DNA from: Bacteroidota bacterium
GTDB taxonomy: Bacteria > Bacteroidota > Ignavibacteria > Kapaibacteriales > UBA2268
Direction of reading: 5' to 3'
Assembly (NCBI GenBank): GCA_021780815.1
Contig: JAJXYC010000015.1
Location: forward strand, 337,796 to 401,795
Length of the DNA stretch: 64,000 nt
Shown here: in pieces, positions 19,658-29,381 of the stretch
Layout: every line of letters starts with the position of its first letter
How positions within the stretch are numbered: the stretch's first letter is position 1
Translations under genes and position numbers: made by a program
Notes under the pieces: model-generated
What the model was told of the DNA's origin: nothing
The model's input: the letters and a program-made list of their open reading frames with translations, nothing else
The model's database searches: none

Positions 19658-20103
19658 ATTTTAAAGTATTTTTGTTTAACCTTTGCAACCGCATTCATAA
19701 ATATAGCAGGAGGTTTCACTGCTCTTTTAGAATCTACTTTCATAAAAAGATGTTCAGTAAATCCCGAAGCGATTAATTCATTATTACGTAAAACGTTATA
19801 ATCAAATCTTAATTTTGAAGTAATTGAATTTATTTTTAATTTTGTTTCAACTTCCAACAAATCGTCATAAACAGATGCATTATGGTACCGTACATAAGCC
19901 TCCAAAAGGGGTAATTGGTAACCTTCATCTTCTAAATTTGAATAAACTAATTCATAATGTCGCATCAATTCAGTGCGCCCAATTTCAAAAAATCTCAAAT
20001 AATTTCCATTATAAACAAACCCCATTTTATCGGTATCCGCATAGCGAACCCTTATCGGGTACTTAAACGAAATTTCAAAATCTTTGTTGCTATCCATATC
20101 CAT
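19654..20103 (-). CDS. Acyl-CoA thioesterase (hotdog fold, YbgC/FadM-like)
   Basis: IRVRYADTDKMGFVYNGNYLRFFEIGRTELMR. Confidence 0.92.
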   Translation of the reverse strand: MDMDSNKDFEISFKYPIRVRYADTDKMGFVYNGNYLRFFEIGRTELMRHYELVYSNLEDEGYQLPLLEAYVRYHNASVYDDLLEVETKLKINSITSKLRFDYNVLRNNELIASGFTEHLFMKVDSKRAVKPPAIFMNAVAKVKQKYFKI

Positions 20104-20123
20104 AAATAATAAAAAGTTTTTAA

Positions 20124-21050
20124 TTATTTGGAATTTAAAATTTCTGTAATTCTATCAAATTCATCTTTTGAGTAAAATTCAATTTCAATAATACCAGCAT
20201 CTTCGGATTTAGGCTTTATAGAAACTTTAGTACCAAGTTTATGTTGTAAATTTTCTTCTTTTTCACGAAGAAAAATTTTCAAAGATTCTTGCAATTCATT
20301 TTTCTCTTTATTTACAACAGGCACGATTTTATTATTTTGTAAGGTAAGCTTTCCTAATTGGAAATCTTTAACCGTTCTTTCTACTTGGCGTACTGACATA
20401 CCTTTTGTAAGGATTTCTTTTTCGAGAGCAAGTATTTGAGATTTTTCGCTTAAACCTAACAAAGAACGAGCATGGCCAATTGTGATTAGATTTTCACGCA
20501 AATCTTCTTGAATTTTTTCTGGAAGTTTTAGCAAGCGAATTAAATTAGTAATTGTTGAACGGTCTTTACCAACACGCTCTGCAACTTGTTCTTGTGTATA
20601 GTTACATTCTTCAATCAAACGATTGTAACCACTTGCAAGTTCAATTGGATTTAAATCAACTCGTTGAACATTCTCAATAAGAGCCATTTCCAGAAGTTTC
20701 AAGTCATCATCAAATTCCATTATAAATGCCGGAATTTCTTTTAATCCAGCGATTTTAGATGCACGGAATCTACGCTCTCCCGAAATAAGTTCGTAAGCAT
20801 CATTCACTCTACGAACTGTTATCGGTTGAATTAATCCGTGCTTTTTAATTGATGATGCTAACTCTTCTAATGCGTTTTGGTCAAAATCAATTCTTGGTTG
20901 GTATGGATTAATTATTATTTTTACTAATTCAATAAAACCAAAGAAATGTTTATTTTCTTGGCTCTGCTCTTCATTTTTTGCAGATTCATTCTTTGGAAGT
21001 AATGCATCCAAACCTTTTCCTAATCCCAATTTGTTTTTTACTGTGCTCAT
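20124..21050 (-). CDS. parB: Chromosome partitioning protein ParB
   Basis: LGKGLDALLP; INPYQPRIDFDQNALEELASSIKKHGLIQPITVRR; SGERRFRASKIAG; HTH QEQVAERVGKDRSTITNLIRLLKLP. Confidence 0.96.
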   Translation of the reverse strand: MSTVKNKLGLGKGLDALLPKNESAKNEEQSQENKHFFGFIELVKIIINPYQPRIDFDQNALEELASSIKKHGLIQPITVRRVNDAYELISGERRFRASKIAGLKEIPAFIMEFDDDLKLLEMALIENVQRVDLNPIELASGYNRLIEECNYTQEQVAERVGKDRSTITNLIRLLKLPEKIQEDLRENLITIGHARSLLGLSEKSQILALEKEILTKGMSVRQVERTVKDFQLGKLTLQNNKIVPVVNKEKNELQESLKIFLREKEENLQHKLGTKVSIKPKSEDAGIIEIEFYSKDEFDRITEILNSK

Positions 21051-21079
21051 TACTTAATAATTAATTTAAACATTCAAAA

Positions 21080-21856
21080 TCAAGAAATTATATTTTTATT
21101 TTTCTGTATTAGTTCATTAGCCAATGCAAGATAATTCTGCGCTCCTGTCGATGTTGCATCATACTCAATAACTGGCATATTATAACTCGGTGCTTCGGCA
21201 AGCCTAACATTTCTTGCAATAACTGTTTTAAAAACTTTTTCATTAAAGTGTTTGCGTACATCTTCTATAACAGAATTTGAAATACGCAATCGGCTATCAT
21301 ACATAGTCATTAATACACCTTCAATGTCTAAATGCTGGTTAAAATTATATTTCACTAATTCAATTGTTCTTAACAATTGACCAAGTCCTTCTAACGCATA
21401 ATATTCGCATTGCACAGGTATTAATACTGTATCAGCCGCTGTTAATCCATTCACCGTTAATAATCCTAATGATGGTGGAGAATCAATTAAGATAAATGAA
21501 TATTTATCTTTAACTGTATCTAATACTTTTTTTAAACGAATTTCTCTATTTTCTTGATTTACTAATTCAATTTCTGCTCCTACTAAGTTAATAGAAGAAG
21601 GCAAAATAGATAAATTAGGATAATTGGTTTTTTGCACAACTTCATCAAAACTTGCTTCTTCAGCTATTAGGTTATAAACTGTAATATCTAAATTCCTTAC
21701 ATCAATACCTAAACCAGAAGAGGAGTTCGATTGCGGGTCTATATCCACAAGTAAAACAGAAAATTCCATCACTCCAAGAGATGCAGCTAAATTTATTGCA
21801 GTTGTTGTCTTTCCAACTCCACCTTTTTGATTTGCTATTGAAATTATTCTACCCAT
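21080..21856 (-). CDS. parA: Chromosome partitioning ATPase ParA (Soj)
   Basis: Deviant Walker A NQKGGVGKTTTAINLAASL; DIDPQSNSSSGLG; IDSPPSLGLLTVN. Confidence 0.96.
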   Translation of the reverse strand: MGRIISIANQKGGVGKTTTAINLAASLGVMEFSVLLVDIDPQSNSSSGLGIDVRNLDITVYNLIAEEASFDEVVQKTNYPNLSILPSSINLVGAEIELVNQENREIRLKKVLDTVKDKYSFILIDSPPSLGLLTVNGLTAADTVLIPVQCEYYALEGLGQLLRTIELVKYNFNQHLDIEGVLMTMYDSRLRISNSVIEDVRKHFNEKVFKTVIARNVRLAEAPSYNMPVIEYDATSTGAQNYLALANELIQKNKNIIS

Positions 21857-21892
21857 ATTTTATATTAATTTATGTTTTATAAATTCTATCTT

Positions 21893-22438
21893 TTAAAAAC
21901 CAAATTTAAAAAAAAATTGGAAAAATGCTGTTAAAATAATTGAATGGTTGATTTTCCCATTTTTTATCATTTCTTTTACTTCCGAAACTGCTGTAGGAAT
22001 TATCCGAATTTCTTCATTTAAATCTAAATTTTGTTCATATTGTTTCTCTAAACCAAACCAAGCATAAGAAAAACATTTATTATTTAAAAATGCAGGATTG
22101 GGATAATTAAAGCCAATTGGTATTAATTCCTTATGAGAGAAATAACCAGTTTCTTCAACACATTCCCGTTGCGCCGCCTGTATTGGTTCTTCATTATCTT
22201 CAATTAAACCACCAGGTATTTCTACTGTTAGTGCATCAATCCCTTGTCTATATTGTTCTATCAAAAGTATCTCATTGTTTATTGTTATCGGTATTATATT
22301 CACCCAATTTTTTGAATTTAATACTACAAATTCACTTTCCCTGTTCCATATTGGATGGCGACGCTTTACTAATTCTACTTGAAATATGTTTAAATTTAAA
22401 ATTCTTTTTTTGGCAATTGTTTCCCAATTTGGTATCAT
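21893..22438 (-). CDS. NUDIX hydrolase (ADP-ribose pyrophosphatase-like)
   Basis: Nudix box GGLIEDNEEPIQAAQRECVEETGY. Confidence 0.93.
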   Translation of the reverse strand: MIPNWETIAKKRILNLNIFQVELVKRRHPIWNRESEFVVLNSKNWVNIIPITINNEILLIEQYRQGIDALTVEIPGGLIEDNEEPIQAAQRECVEETGYFSHKELIPIGFNYPNPAFLNNKCFSYAWFGLEKQYEQNLDLNEEIRIIPTAVSEVKEMIKNGKINHSIILTAFFQFFFKFGF

Positions 22439-22588
22439 TACAATCCTAGAAAGTTCAAAATTAATTAAATTGTATTAATTATTATATAATTTCCATAAAT
22501 TTAAATAAAATTATTAGTAAAAAACCTGATTAGTTTCTTATTTAATTCATTCACAAGTTCGCTTTATTTCGTGCAGAAGGAGCAAAAC

Positions 22589-22622
22589 AAAAGAGACTGC
22601 CCTAATTAAGACAGTCTCTTTT
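22589..22622 (-). terminator. Terminator hairpin downstream of the 1910-aa gene
   Basis: aaaagagactg ... cagtctctttt inverted repeat. Confidence 0.8.
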
Positions 22623-22645
22623 TATGTCCTCGCAGAGAAGATTAA

Positions 22646-25600
22646 TTATTTAACTACTTGGAAGTTTCTATTAATTAATACATCTCCTGCTTTTAATATC
22701 AAAGTATAAGTACCACTGCTAAGTTCTTTCGTGTTAATGGTAATTTGTTGAGTTCCTGAATTTTGACTTCCTGAAAGAATTGTTTGAACTTTGCGTCCGT
22801 TCATATCAAATAATGAAAGGTCAACGTTCATATCATTTCCAAGAGAAAGTTCAATTTGAGCATCATTTATACTTGGATTTGGTAATACTTCCCCAAGTTG
22901 AACGAAGCCGACTTCACCACGGATTTCAACAGTTTTTTCATTGCTATATGAAACACTACCATCTTTATCAGTCATTTTCAATCTGTAAATATATGAATGA
23001 CCATATTCAACAGCAAAGTCATTAACAGGACCATATTTAGTTTCATCCACTGAACGACCTTTTGCAGGGACTTCACTAATAGTAGCGAAATCATTAGAAC
23101 CAACATTTGCTTTTTGTACTTCAAATGTTGAGGAATTAGTTTCACTTGATGTAACCCAAGAAATATCAACACGTTTACCTGCGGCAACTGCGTCAAAGTT
23201 TGAAAGTTCAACTGGTAATAAATTACCACCATTGTATTCAATGTAATCACTTATACCACGAACAATATCGGATACTTTACCGAAATGTCTCCAATCAACA
23301 CCGAGATAAATTGAGTTATATCCAATAGTTGAAGTTACGATACTCATAATTCTTTCGCTGTTTGGATAAGGAGGCACATCATTTTCACCATTCTTACCTT
23401 GTTCCAATTTAGTATAGATATATCCAATGTTTGTTTGACCTGCAATATCATTAGTTATCATAAGCAATGCTGGTTTTGGATAATCATCACCTGCAATACC
23501 AGTAGATTGGATAGTCGTTTCCAAGTTTTTAGCTATTGCCATACCTTTAATTGTATTACCGTCATAATTGCCATTCAATCCAAATGGGTTAGATGGATAA
23601 TTGTTGTTTAATTTCATATAGTTGTTAAGGAATTGTTGACCAAGACCTGTTCTATTTAAACGAGCAATTTCTTGACTTGCAATAACTAAATTCTTCTTAG
23701 AACCGCTTTTACCAGCATCAAGGAATTTACCAAGTGCATCAATTTGATAAACAGATAAATTACCACCTGTTTGTTCGTAATCTCCATCACTCCACATAAT
23801 AGAATTGTAAGGAGTGAAATCAAGCGATTTAGGCATCCAACCACTTAAATATAGATAATCTATATCAAATCTACCAGCAGCATAATCTATGTACCAACCC
23901 ATATTCTTCAAAGCAGAATCAAGTGCAGATTTGTTTGCTTTTGTTGCAATTTCATCAACTGTTGGAGTTGCACTAATTGGTGTCAAATCACTATTAGAAA
24001 TAGTCATAAGTCCAATTGGGCTACGTCTTACATAATATCTGAAATCAACAGATTTGTTATTGTTGCTATTGTTTTCATCCGGCGGAAGAGAAATAGTTAT
24101 TCTATAAACTGGAGTTACATTAGCTTCCATTGGAGCAAATTTATCAGGGACTGTATAAAGCGACAATCCTTGCGATTCTCTTTCTTGATTTAATTCATAG
24201 TAAGTTTTTGGTGAAAATTCTGTCCCAATACCATCGTTCAATTGAAAATCAATATCAACAAAGTTGGAAGTATTCAATACTGGAACAACTTGTGTTGAAG
24301 AAAGAACATTACCAAATGTACCATCAGGATTTTGAACTTGAATGTTAATAGCAACTGGTATAGAACTTTCTGTGTTTGCACCTCCATTATAGATACGACC
24401 AATAAAATCAACAGGAGGATTTGTCATTTCGTAGAATGCTTCAGAGAAGTCCATAGGAGCACTTTCTTTTTTCACACCTTGCATAACGATACCATAAGAT
24501 TCAAGGTCGTTTATGTATGCTTGCCCAACAAATTCAATGGCACCAATATCATAAGATTGTCCTTGGTCACCTCTTGTTTGACCGAACATATCAGTTTTTA
24601 CATCAGGTAAAATTAAACCACGATTGTTTAATATACTACCTTTTGGTGCTGGATTATTCTTCATTGTTACATTAACAGGTTCAATTCCCACAAAGTTAAG
24701 GTCATTAATAAAGTTATAACCAAAGTTTGAAGTTAAATCTTTACCTGTCCACAATCTCCACTGGTCTAATGTTTGATACTCTGTTGGATAACCAGTTTCA
24801 ACAATATTTGAATTTGCATCAATTTGGATATAACGTGCAACAGTTGAACCATTTGCAATATAATAAGCGTTATGGTCCATAGTCAAAACGTCATTTGTAG
24901 GTTCTAATCCTTGATAAAATACTGCTGAACTTCCACCTTGACCACTTGACTTTGTATCTAGTACTGCAATAGCATTGTTTGCAATTGTTAATGTCTTTGT
25001 ATTTTGTACTGCAATACCAGCAATAGTACCTTGATTATCAATTCCATCATCTTCCATTATAATAGTATTGTTTGCTAATAACGCCCCATTAATAAAATGG
25101 TCAGGAACTGATGGAGTTTGTGGATTTGTTTCATCTGCACGTTCAGTAGTTACATAAATTCCAGCACGATTTGTTGTATTATCAAAAGATCTGATATCCC
25201 AAATTGCATTGCTGTATATTTCTACGTTATCATTAATTTCTGGAATAATAAATGCAGTACCATCAGAATTTGCTAATTTCATCTGACTTTGATAAAATTT
25301 AATACCAGTAGCTTCACTTGTTCCTTTTATTTCCGAAATTTGATTACCATAAATATGTAAATTAACATTATTATAACCAAAATTACTTGTTGTGCTGCTT
25401 AAACCAGATAATATTGCATAACCCGTATTTGCACCATTTACTTTATATATCTTGTTGTAAGCAATATCAGTATTTTCTTCAAATCCAACAAAAATACCAG
25501 CACCTGCAACTCTGTCAATAATATTAGATTTAATAATATTACTATTGTTATAAAAAGAATAGAACATATTGCTACTATTCAAATTTACACCTATACCGAT

Positions 25601-28378
25601 ACTCATTATACCATAACCAAAGTTTTTAATTTCATTGGCTTCAAATACGTTGTGGTCATTGGTTAGAGCAGGAACTCCCCACGATTTCTCTGTTGAACTA
25701 TTGCTAATTGAAGCACGATTAACGATACCAGCACTATAACCTTGAATACCAGAAAGTGTAGTTGTAACATCATTTTGGAACATAAATCCATCTGCTGAGT
25801 TATAACTTACTCGTGGAATCCAAGTTAAATTATAAGTTGATTCTGTGCCATTTTCAATTAAACAGTTTTTGATTGTAATATTGTGGCTACCACGACCAAG
25901 ATAAAACACACTGGCATGATTTGGTTCATTACTTATTATATTGAATTTTAAGGATTTTTGAGAACCACCATCAAATATAATATAACCACCATTATTTACA
26001 TAAGCACCTTTTTTATCAGGCTCAATACCTGAATTAATGATGGCGAATGGATTCATATTTGAACTAGATTGTCCAAACATAACACCTTTCCCATTTTGTG
26101 CATGCAAATTAATAGTTACAGTTGAACGAGAAGCAGATTTATCAGCGCTAGGTTTAAAAGTAATGGTTCTATAAACATCAGTTTGAGCATCATAACCAAG
26201 ACCAAGTATTGCACTACTTAGATCCCAAGCAGGTTGATCAAGACCAGGTGAATAAATGTCGTAAGAATCATCAGTAAATTCAAAAGATACATTACCTGAA
26301 AGACCTTTTAAGAAGAGAGCATCAGTTGCTAGTTCTATTGTATTAAAGTTATTAGCATTTCCAGTATATTTTGTTCCAATTGTATAAGTACCACTAAGAC
26401 CTGCTTCAACTGTAAAATCACCTTCTATAACATCATCATTTGTATATAGGTCACCAGGGGCTGATACGTGGAATATTCCATGATAATCTCCTACTTGGTC
26501 AATAACTATACTTGAAAAATAAGCATCTTTTACATTACCTGTTAAACCAGCAGGAATTGATTTCATAAATGTACTAAATGTATGAATATCCGAAGGATTA
26601 TTCTTGGGATAATATGCGAAAGTAACAGAAACATTTGAAAGGTCACTCAACCCTTTGTTAGTAATTTGACATACTGGGTTGAAAGGTCTATGAATAATCA
26701 CATCACTTGTTGGAGTTGGGAAGCTAATTTGTGTAGCAGCAGCTTGGTATTCATATTGAATTGACAAATAATAATTTGGGTCACCAGGTCTTGCATAAAC
26801 ATCATTATATGCTTCATCATCACCATTTTGACCAGAACTTAACAATGTACATTTTGCAACTATTTTATATAGACCTACTTGGTCAGTTGAAAAGCTTTGG
26901 TCCATTGTTACAAGAGCTTGGTCTTTTCTATGTAAAACTTTATCTCCATTAGTAGTATCATATAATTTTGTATATGTACTATTTAAAGTACCATCAGGGT
27001 TATAAATTTGTATTGTCGCCAAAAATTTAGTAACATCATAGATACCTACATTTTGGTATTGAATTGAAAGAGCAATCGGCGTTTGTCTTGGATATTGGAA
27101 ATAATCTGGAGCTCCCGCCGCTCTTGGTGAAATTATACCTACAACTGATAAATCATTAGGCCATGAAACTGTAAAACTCTTCATAATAGACCTGTCAGGT
27201 GAACCAGGTTTCCTTATTACTATTGTTAATTTATATACACCACCACTTGCTGATTTAAATGTACCATCTCCATTTAAAGCATATAAACCTACAGCTTTTT
27301 GAATACTGTACGAAGTAAGTCCTGCAATATCTATCCAATCACTACCTGTTACGAGGTCGATAGCTTTATAAACCACACTATCAGCTGGCAATGGTCCTTG
27401 TATATTAAATTGCATTTGAACGCCTGCCGCATTTGGACTGTAAAATGTTACATAAGGTTTTGGATTACCGTTTGTTCCATCATAAGCAACATTTGCATTT
27501 AAAATATCATTTGGTGCTTTATCACTTGGGAAAGTTTCTTTTATTGGTAATTGATATTCAATTACATAATCTTCTGTTTCTCCTTGTGAATAAACATAAC
27601 TATATCCATAGTTGTAATAATCATAGGCATAACCATTAATACAAGGATTTTTCCCTGAATTATAATATTTTGCCCAGCCATAATCAACTTCTTGATTTGG
27701 TGATGATGGATAGTAGTACCCAACTTGTGCACGGAAACGAGCAGTTGCTGGATTAACATTATCAGGAATCTTAACCATAAAATCATAAACTGTTGGGTTT
27801 GGACATCCATGACTCGGACTGGTGCCACCTCTAAGTGCCCAGAAAGTAGGATTTGGATTTGAACCAGATGGGTCATTTATCCATTCACCTGCGTCTGTCC
27901 AATTTCCATTTGCATTCCAGTCAATAAATAATCTTACTGTATAATAAGAAGAATAACAATATGTATAATCGTAACCACTGTATGCATATCCGTATATATT
28001 ACGTGCTTGAATACGAAAATCATAAGTTTCGCCGGGAGAAACTTTAACCAATTTTGAATTAAAGAATTCATAACAATCAGTTGTTCCGATTTTGTTGTAT
28101 TGAGTTGTTGAAGTTGGGTTGTCCATTAATAAATTATTTTGTGAATCATAAACGGACACATCTTGAATCAATGCACCATAATATGCTGTGTAACCATACC
28201 AATAGTTATAGTACGCAGGCCAGCAATAATAATATGTTGGTGCTGTGAATCCAGTTGGAGCAGTTGGATTACAATAGTTTGTAGGTTGTGCTTCACTGGG
28301 TGCTTTCACAAAAGCGAACATTATCAACATTACTAAACTAAACCTAAGCAATGTTTTAATTTTGTTGTGAGGTTCCAT
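22646..28378 (-). CDS. Very large secreted protein: Tyr-rich N-terminus, GEVED domain, right-handed beta-helix region, T9SS type A C-terminal sorting domain
   Basis: Signal peptide; LFIDWNANGNWTDAGEWI...QGETEDYVIEY (GEVED); N-rich parallel beta-helix-like repeats; C-terminal LPNPSINDAQIELSLG...VDLSLFDMNGRKVQ...LSSGTYTLILKAGD. Confidence 0.9.
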   Translation of the reverse strand: MEPHNKIKTLLRFSLVMLIMFAFVKAPSEAQPTNYCNPTAPTGFTAPTYYYCWPAYYNYWYGYTAYYGALIQDVSVYDSQNNLLMDNPTSTTQYNKIGTTDCYEFFNSKLVKVSPGETYDFRIQARNIYGYAYSGYDYTYCYSSYYTVRLFIDWNANGNWTDAGEWINDPSGSNPNPTFWALRGGTSPSHGCPNPTVYDFMVKIPDNVNPATARFRAQVGYYYPSSPNQEVDYGWAKYYNSGKNPCINGYAYDYYNYGYSYVYSQGETEDYVIEYQLPIKETFPSDKAPNDILNANVAYDGTNGNPKPYVTFYSPNAAGVQMQFNIQGPLPADSVVYKAIDLVTGSDWIDIAGLTSYSIQKAVGLYALNGDGTFKSASGGVYKLTIVIRKPGSPDRSIMKSFTVSWPNDLSVVGIISPRAAGAPDYFQYPRQTPIALSIQYQNVGIYDVTKFLATIQIYNPDGTLNSTYTKLYDTTNGDKVLHRKDQALVTMDQSFSTDQVGLYKIVAKCTLLSSGQNGDDEAYNDVYARPGDPNYYLSIQYEYQAAATQISFPTPTSDVIIHRPFNPVCQITNKGLSDLSNVSVTFAYYPKNNPSDIHTFSTFMKSIPAGLTGNVKDAYFSSIVIDQVGDYHGIFHVSAPGDLYTNDDVIEGDFTVEAGLSGTYTIGTKYTGNANNFNTIELATDALFLKGLSGNVSFEFTDDSYDIYSPGLDQPAWDLSSAILGLGYDAQTDVYRTITFKPSADKSASRSTVTINLHAQNGKGVMFGQSSSNMNPFAIINSGIEPDKKGAYVNNGGYIIFDGGSQKSLKFNIISNEPNHASVFYLGRGSHNITIKNCLIENGTESTYNLTWIPRVSYNSADGFMFQNDVTTTLSGIQGYSAGIVNRASISNSSTEKSWGVPALTNDHNVFEANEIKNFGYGIMSIGIGVNLNSSNMFYSFYNNSNIIKSNIIDRVAGAGIFVGFEENTDIAYNKIYKVNGANTGYAILSGLSSTTSNFGYNNVNLHIYGNQISEIKGTSEATGIKFYQSQMKLANSDGTAFIIPEINDNVEIYSNAIWDIRSFDNTTNRAGIYVTTERADETNPQTPSVPDHFINGALLANNTIIMEDDGIDNQGTIAGIAVQNTKTLTIANNAIAVLDTKSSGQGGSSAVFYQGLEPTNDVLTMDHNAYYIANGSTVARYIQIDANSNIVETGYPTEYQTLDQWRLWTGKDLTSNFGYNFINDLNFVGIEPVNVTMKNNPAPKGSILNNRGLILPDVKTDMFGQTRGDQGQSYDIGAIEFVGQAYINDLESYGIVMQGVKKESAPMDFSEAFYEMTNPPVDFIGRIYNGGANTESSIPVAINIQVQNPDGTFGNVLSSTQVVPVLNTSNFVDIDFQLNDGIGTEFSPKTYYELNQERESQGLSLYTVPDKFAPMEANVTPVYRITISLPPDENNSNNNKSVDFRYYVRRSPIGLMTISNSDLTPISATPTVDEIATKANKSALDSALKNMGWYIDYAAGRFDIDYLYLSGWMPKSLDFTPYNSIMWSDGDYEQTGGNLSVYQIDALGKFLDAGKSGSKKNLVIASQEIARLNRTGLGQQFLNNYMKLNNNYPSNPFGLNGNYDGNTIKGMAIAKNLETTIQSTGIAGDDYPKPALLMITNDIAGQTNIGYIYTKLEQGKNGENDVPPYPNSERIMSIVTSTIGYNSIYLGVDWRHFGKVSDIVRGISDYIEYNGGNLLPVELSNFDAVAAGKRVDISWVTSSETNSSTFEVQKANVGSNDFATISEVPAKGRSVDETKYGPVNDFAVEYGHSYIYRLKMTDKDGSVSYSNEKTVEIRGEVGFVQLGEVLPNPSINDAQIELSLGNDMNVDLSLFDMNGRKVQTILSGSQNSGTQQITINTKELSSGTYTLILKAGDVLINRNFQVVK

Positions 28379-28476
28379 AAATACACCTTTATTTTAAATT
28401 TAAAAATTGTTTTTTCATTTTGTATCTTTTTCTATATCTATAGATAAATTTTTTTGCTAATTGTTACAAAATCTTG

Positions 28477-28554
28477 AAAAAAAGCAATAATTTTTTTGAA
28501 AAAAAATTATTGCTAAATTTTCAGGAAATTTCACCTGAAAATCCAATTTAGCAA
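28477..28554 (-). promoter_or_regulatory. Two overlapping hairpins upstream of the 1910-aa gene; candidate leader attenuator
   Basis: Perfect 15-bp arms 28483-28497/28500-28514, followed on the minus strand by a 6-7 nt T-run; second stem 28510-28525/28534-28554 shares 28510-28514. Confidence 0.4.
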
Positions 28555-28756
28555 AATCAAAATTACAACTTTTTACTATAATAACAATAAAGAAAACTTA
28601 TAATTTTTTATTTTTTTCACTATTTTGTTAATTTTCTCTTAATATAGTTGTCTTTATAATTATGAGTTCTTGATTTTAATCATAAATATTTCAATAAAAC
28701 GTTTGTAAAAGCAAAAAAATTAAGTAATTATTATAAACAATAAAAGGACCAGCAAA

Positions 28757-29350
28757 ATGAAAAAAACAATATTTGTTGTTTTACTAACAGTTATAACATT
28801 CAATATGGCTTTTGCAGAGACATCAGTAAAATATAAAGTAGAAACGAGTAAAAGCAAAATAACTTGGGATGCTCAAAAAGTTGGAACATCTCACGAAGGA
28901 ACAATAATGATAAAATCGGGAGAGCTAATTTTCAAGAATAATATTCTTGTCGGCGGCACTTTTATTATTGATATGACTACAATAGAAGACACGGATTTAA
29001 CTGACAAAGCCCAAAAAGATAAACTCGTAGCTCAACTTAAAGGGGTAGATTTTTTTGATGTTGCAAAATTCCCCGAGGCTAAATTTGAAATCACAAATGC
29101 AGACAGAAAATTAAACCAAGACTATTTAATAACGGGAAAGTTATCAATAAGAGATAAAAGCGATATTTTGAAGATTCCAGTTAGTATAAAAATAAATGAA
29201 GATAACTTGCAAGTTCAAATATCCGCAATTTTTGATAGGACAAAATTTGGAATAAAATATGGCTCAGAAAAATTCTTTAAGAATCTTGGGGACAATATGA
29301 TTTCAGATTATGTGGATATTTTCTTTACTCTTAATGCAACAAGAGAATAA
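28757..29350 (+). CDS. YceI family periplasmic protein
   Basis: Signal peptide; YKVETSKSKITWDAQKVGTSHEGTIMIKSGEL...FDVAKFPEAKFEIT. Confidence 0.92.
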   Translation: MKKTIFVVLLTVITFNMAFAETSVKYKVETSKSKITWDAQKVGTSHEGTIMIKSGELIFKNNILVGGTFIIDMTTIEDTDLTDKAQKDKLVAQLKGVDFFDVAKFPEAKFEITNADRKLNQDYLITGKLSIRDKSDILKIPVSIKINEDNLQVQISAIFDRTKFGIKYGSEKFFKNLGDNMISDYVDIFFTLNATRE

Positions 29351-29375
29351 TAGAGCAAAGAGAATAATAGAGCAA
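29342..29375. repeat. Perfect tandem duplication of a 17-mer (agagaataatagagcaa x2)
   Basis: Read directly; the first copy contains the yceI-like gene's stop codon. Confidence 0.9.
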
Positions 29376-29381
29376 AGAAAA

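Noticed and set aside
20124-21856. parS site near parAB
   Set aside because: Looked for TGTTTCACGTGAAACA-like sequence by eye; isolated CACGTG words elsewhere (e.g. 36.2, 38.5 kb) lack the flanking arms
22780-27876. Several ORFs inside or opposite the 1910-aa gene
   Set aside because: Out-of-frame shadows of a low-complexity, AT-rich coding region; no start context or domain
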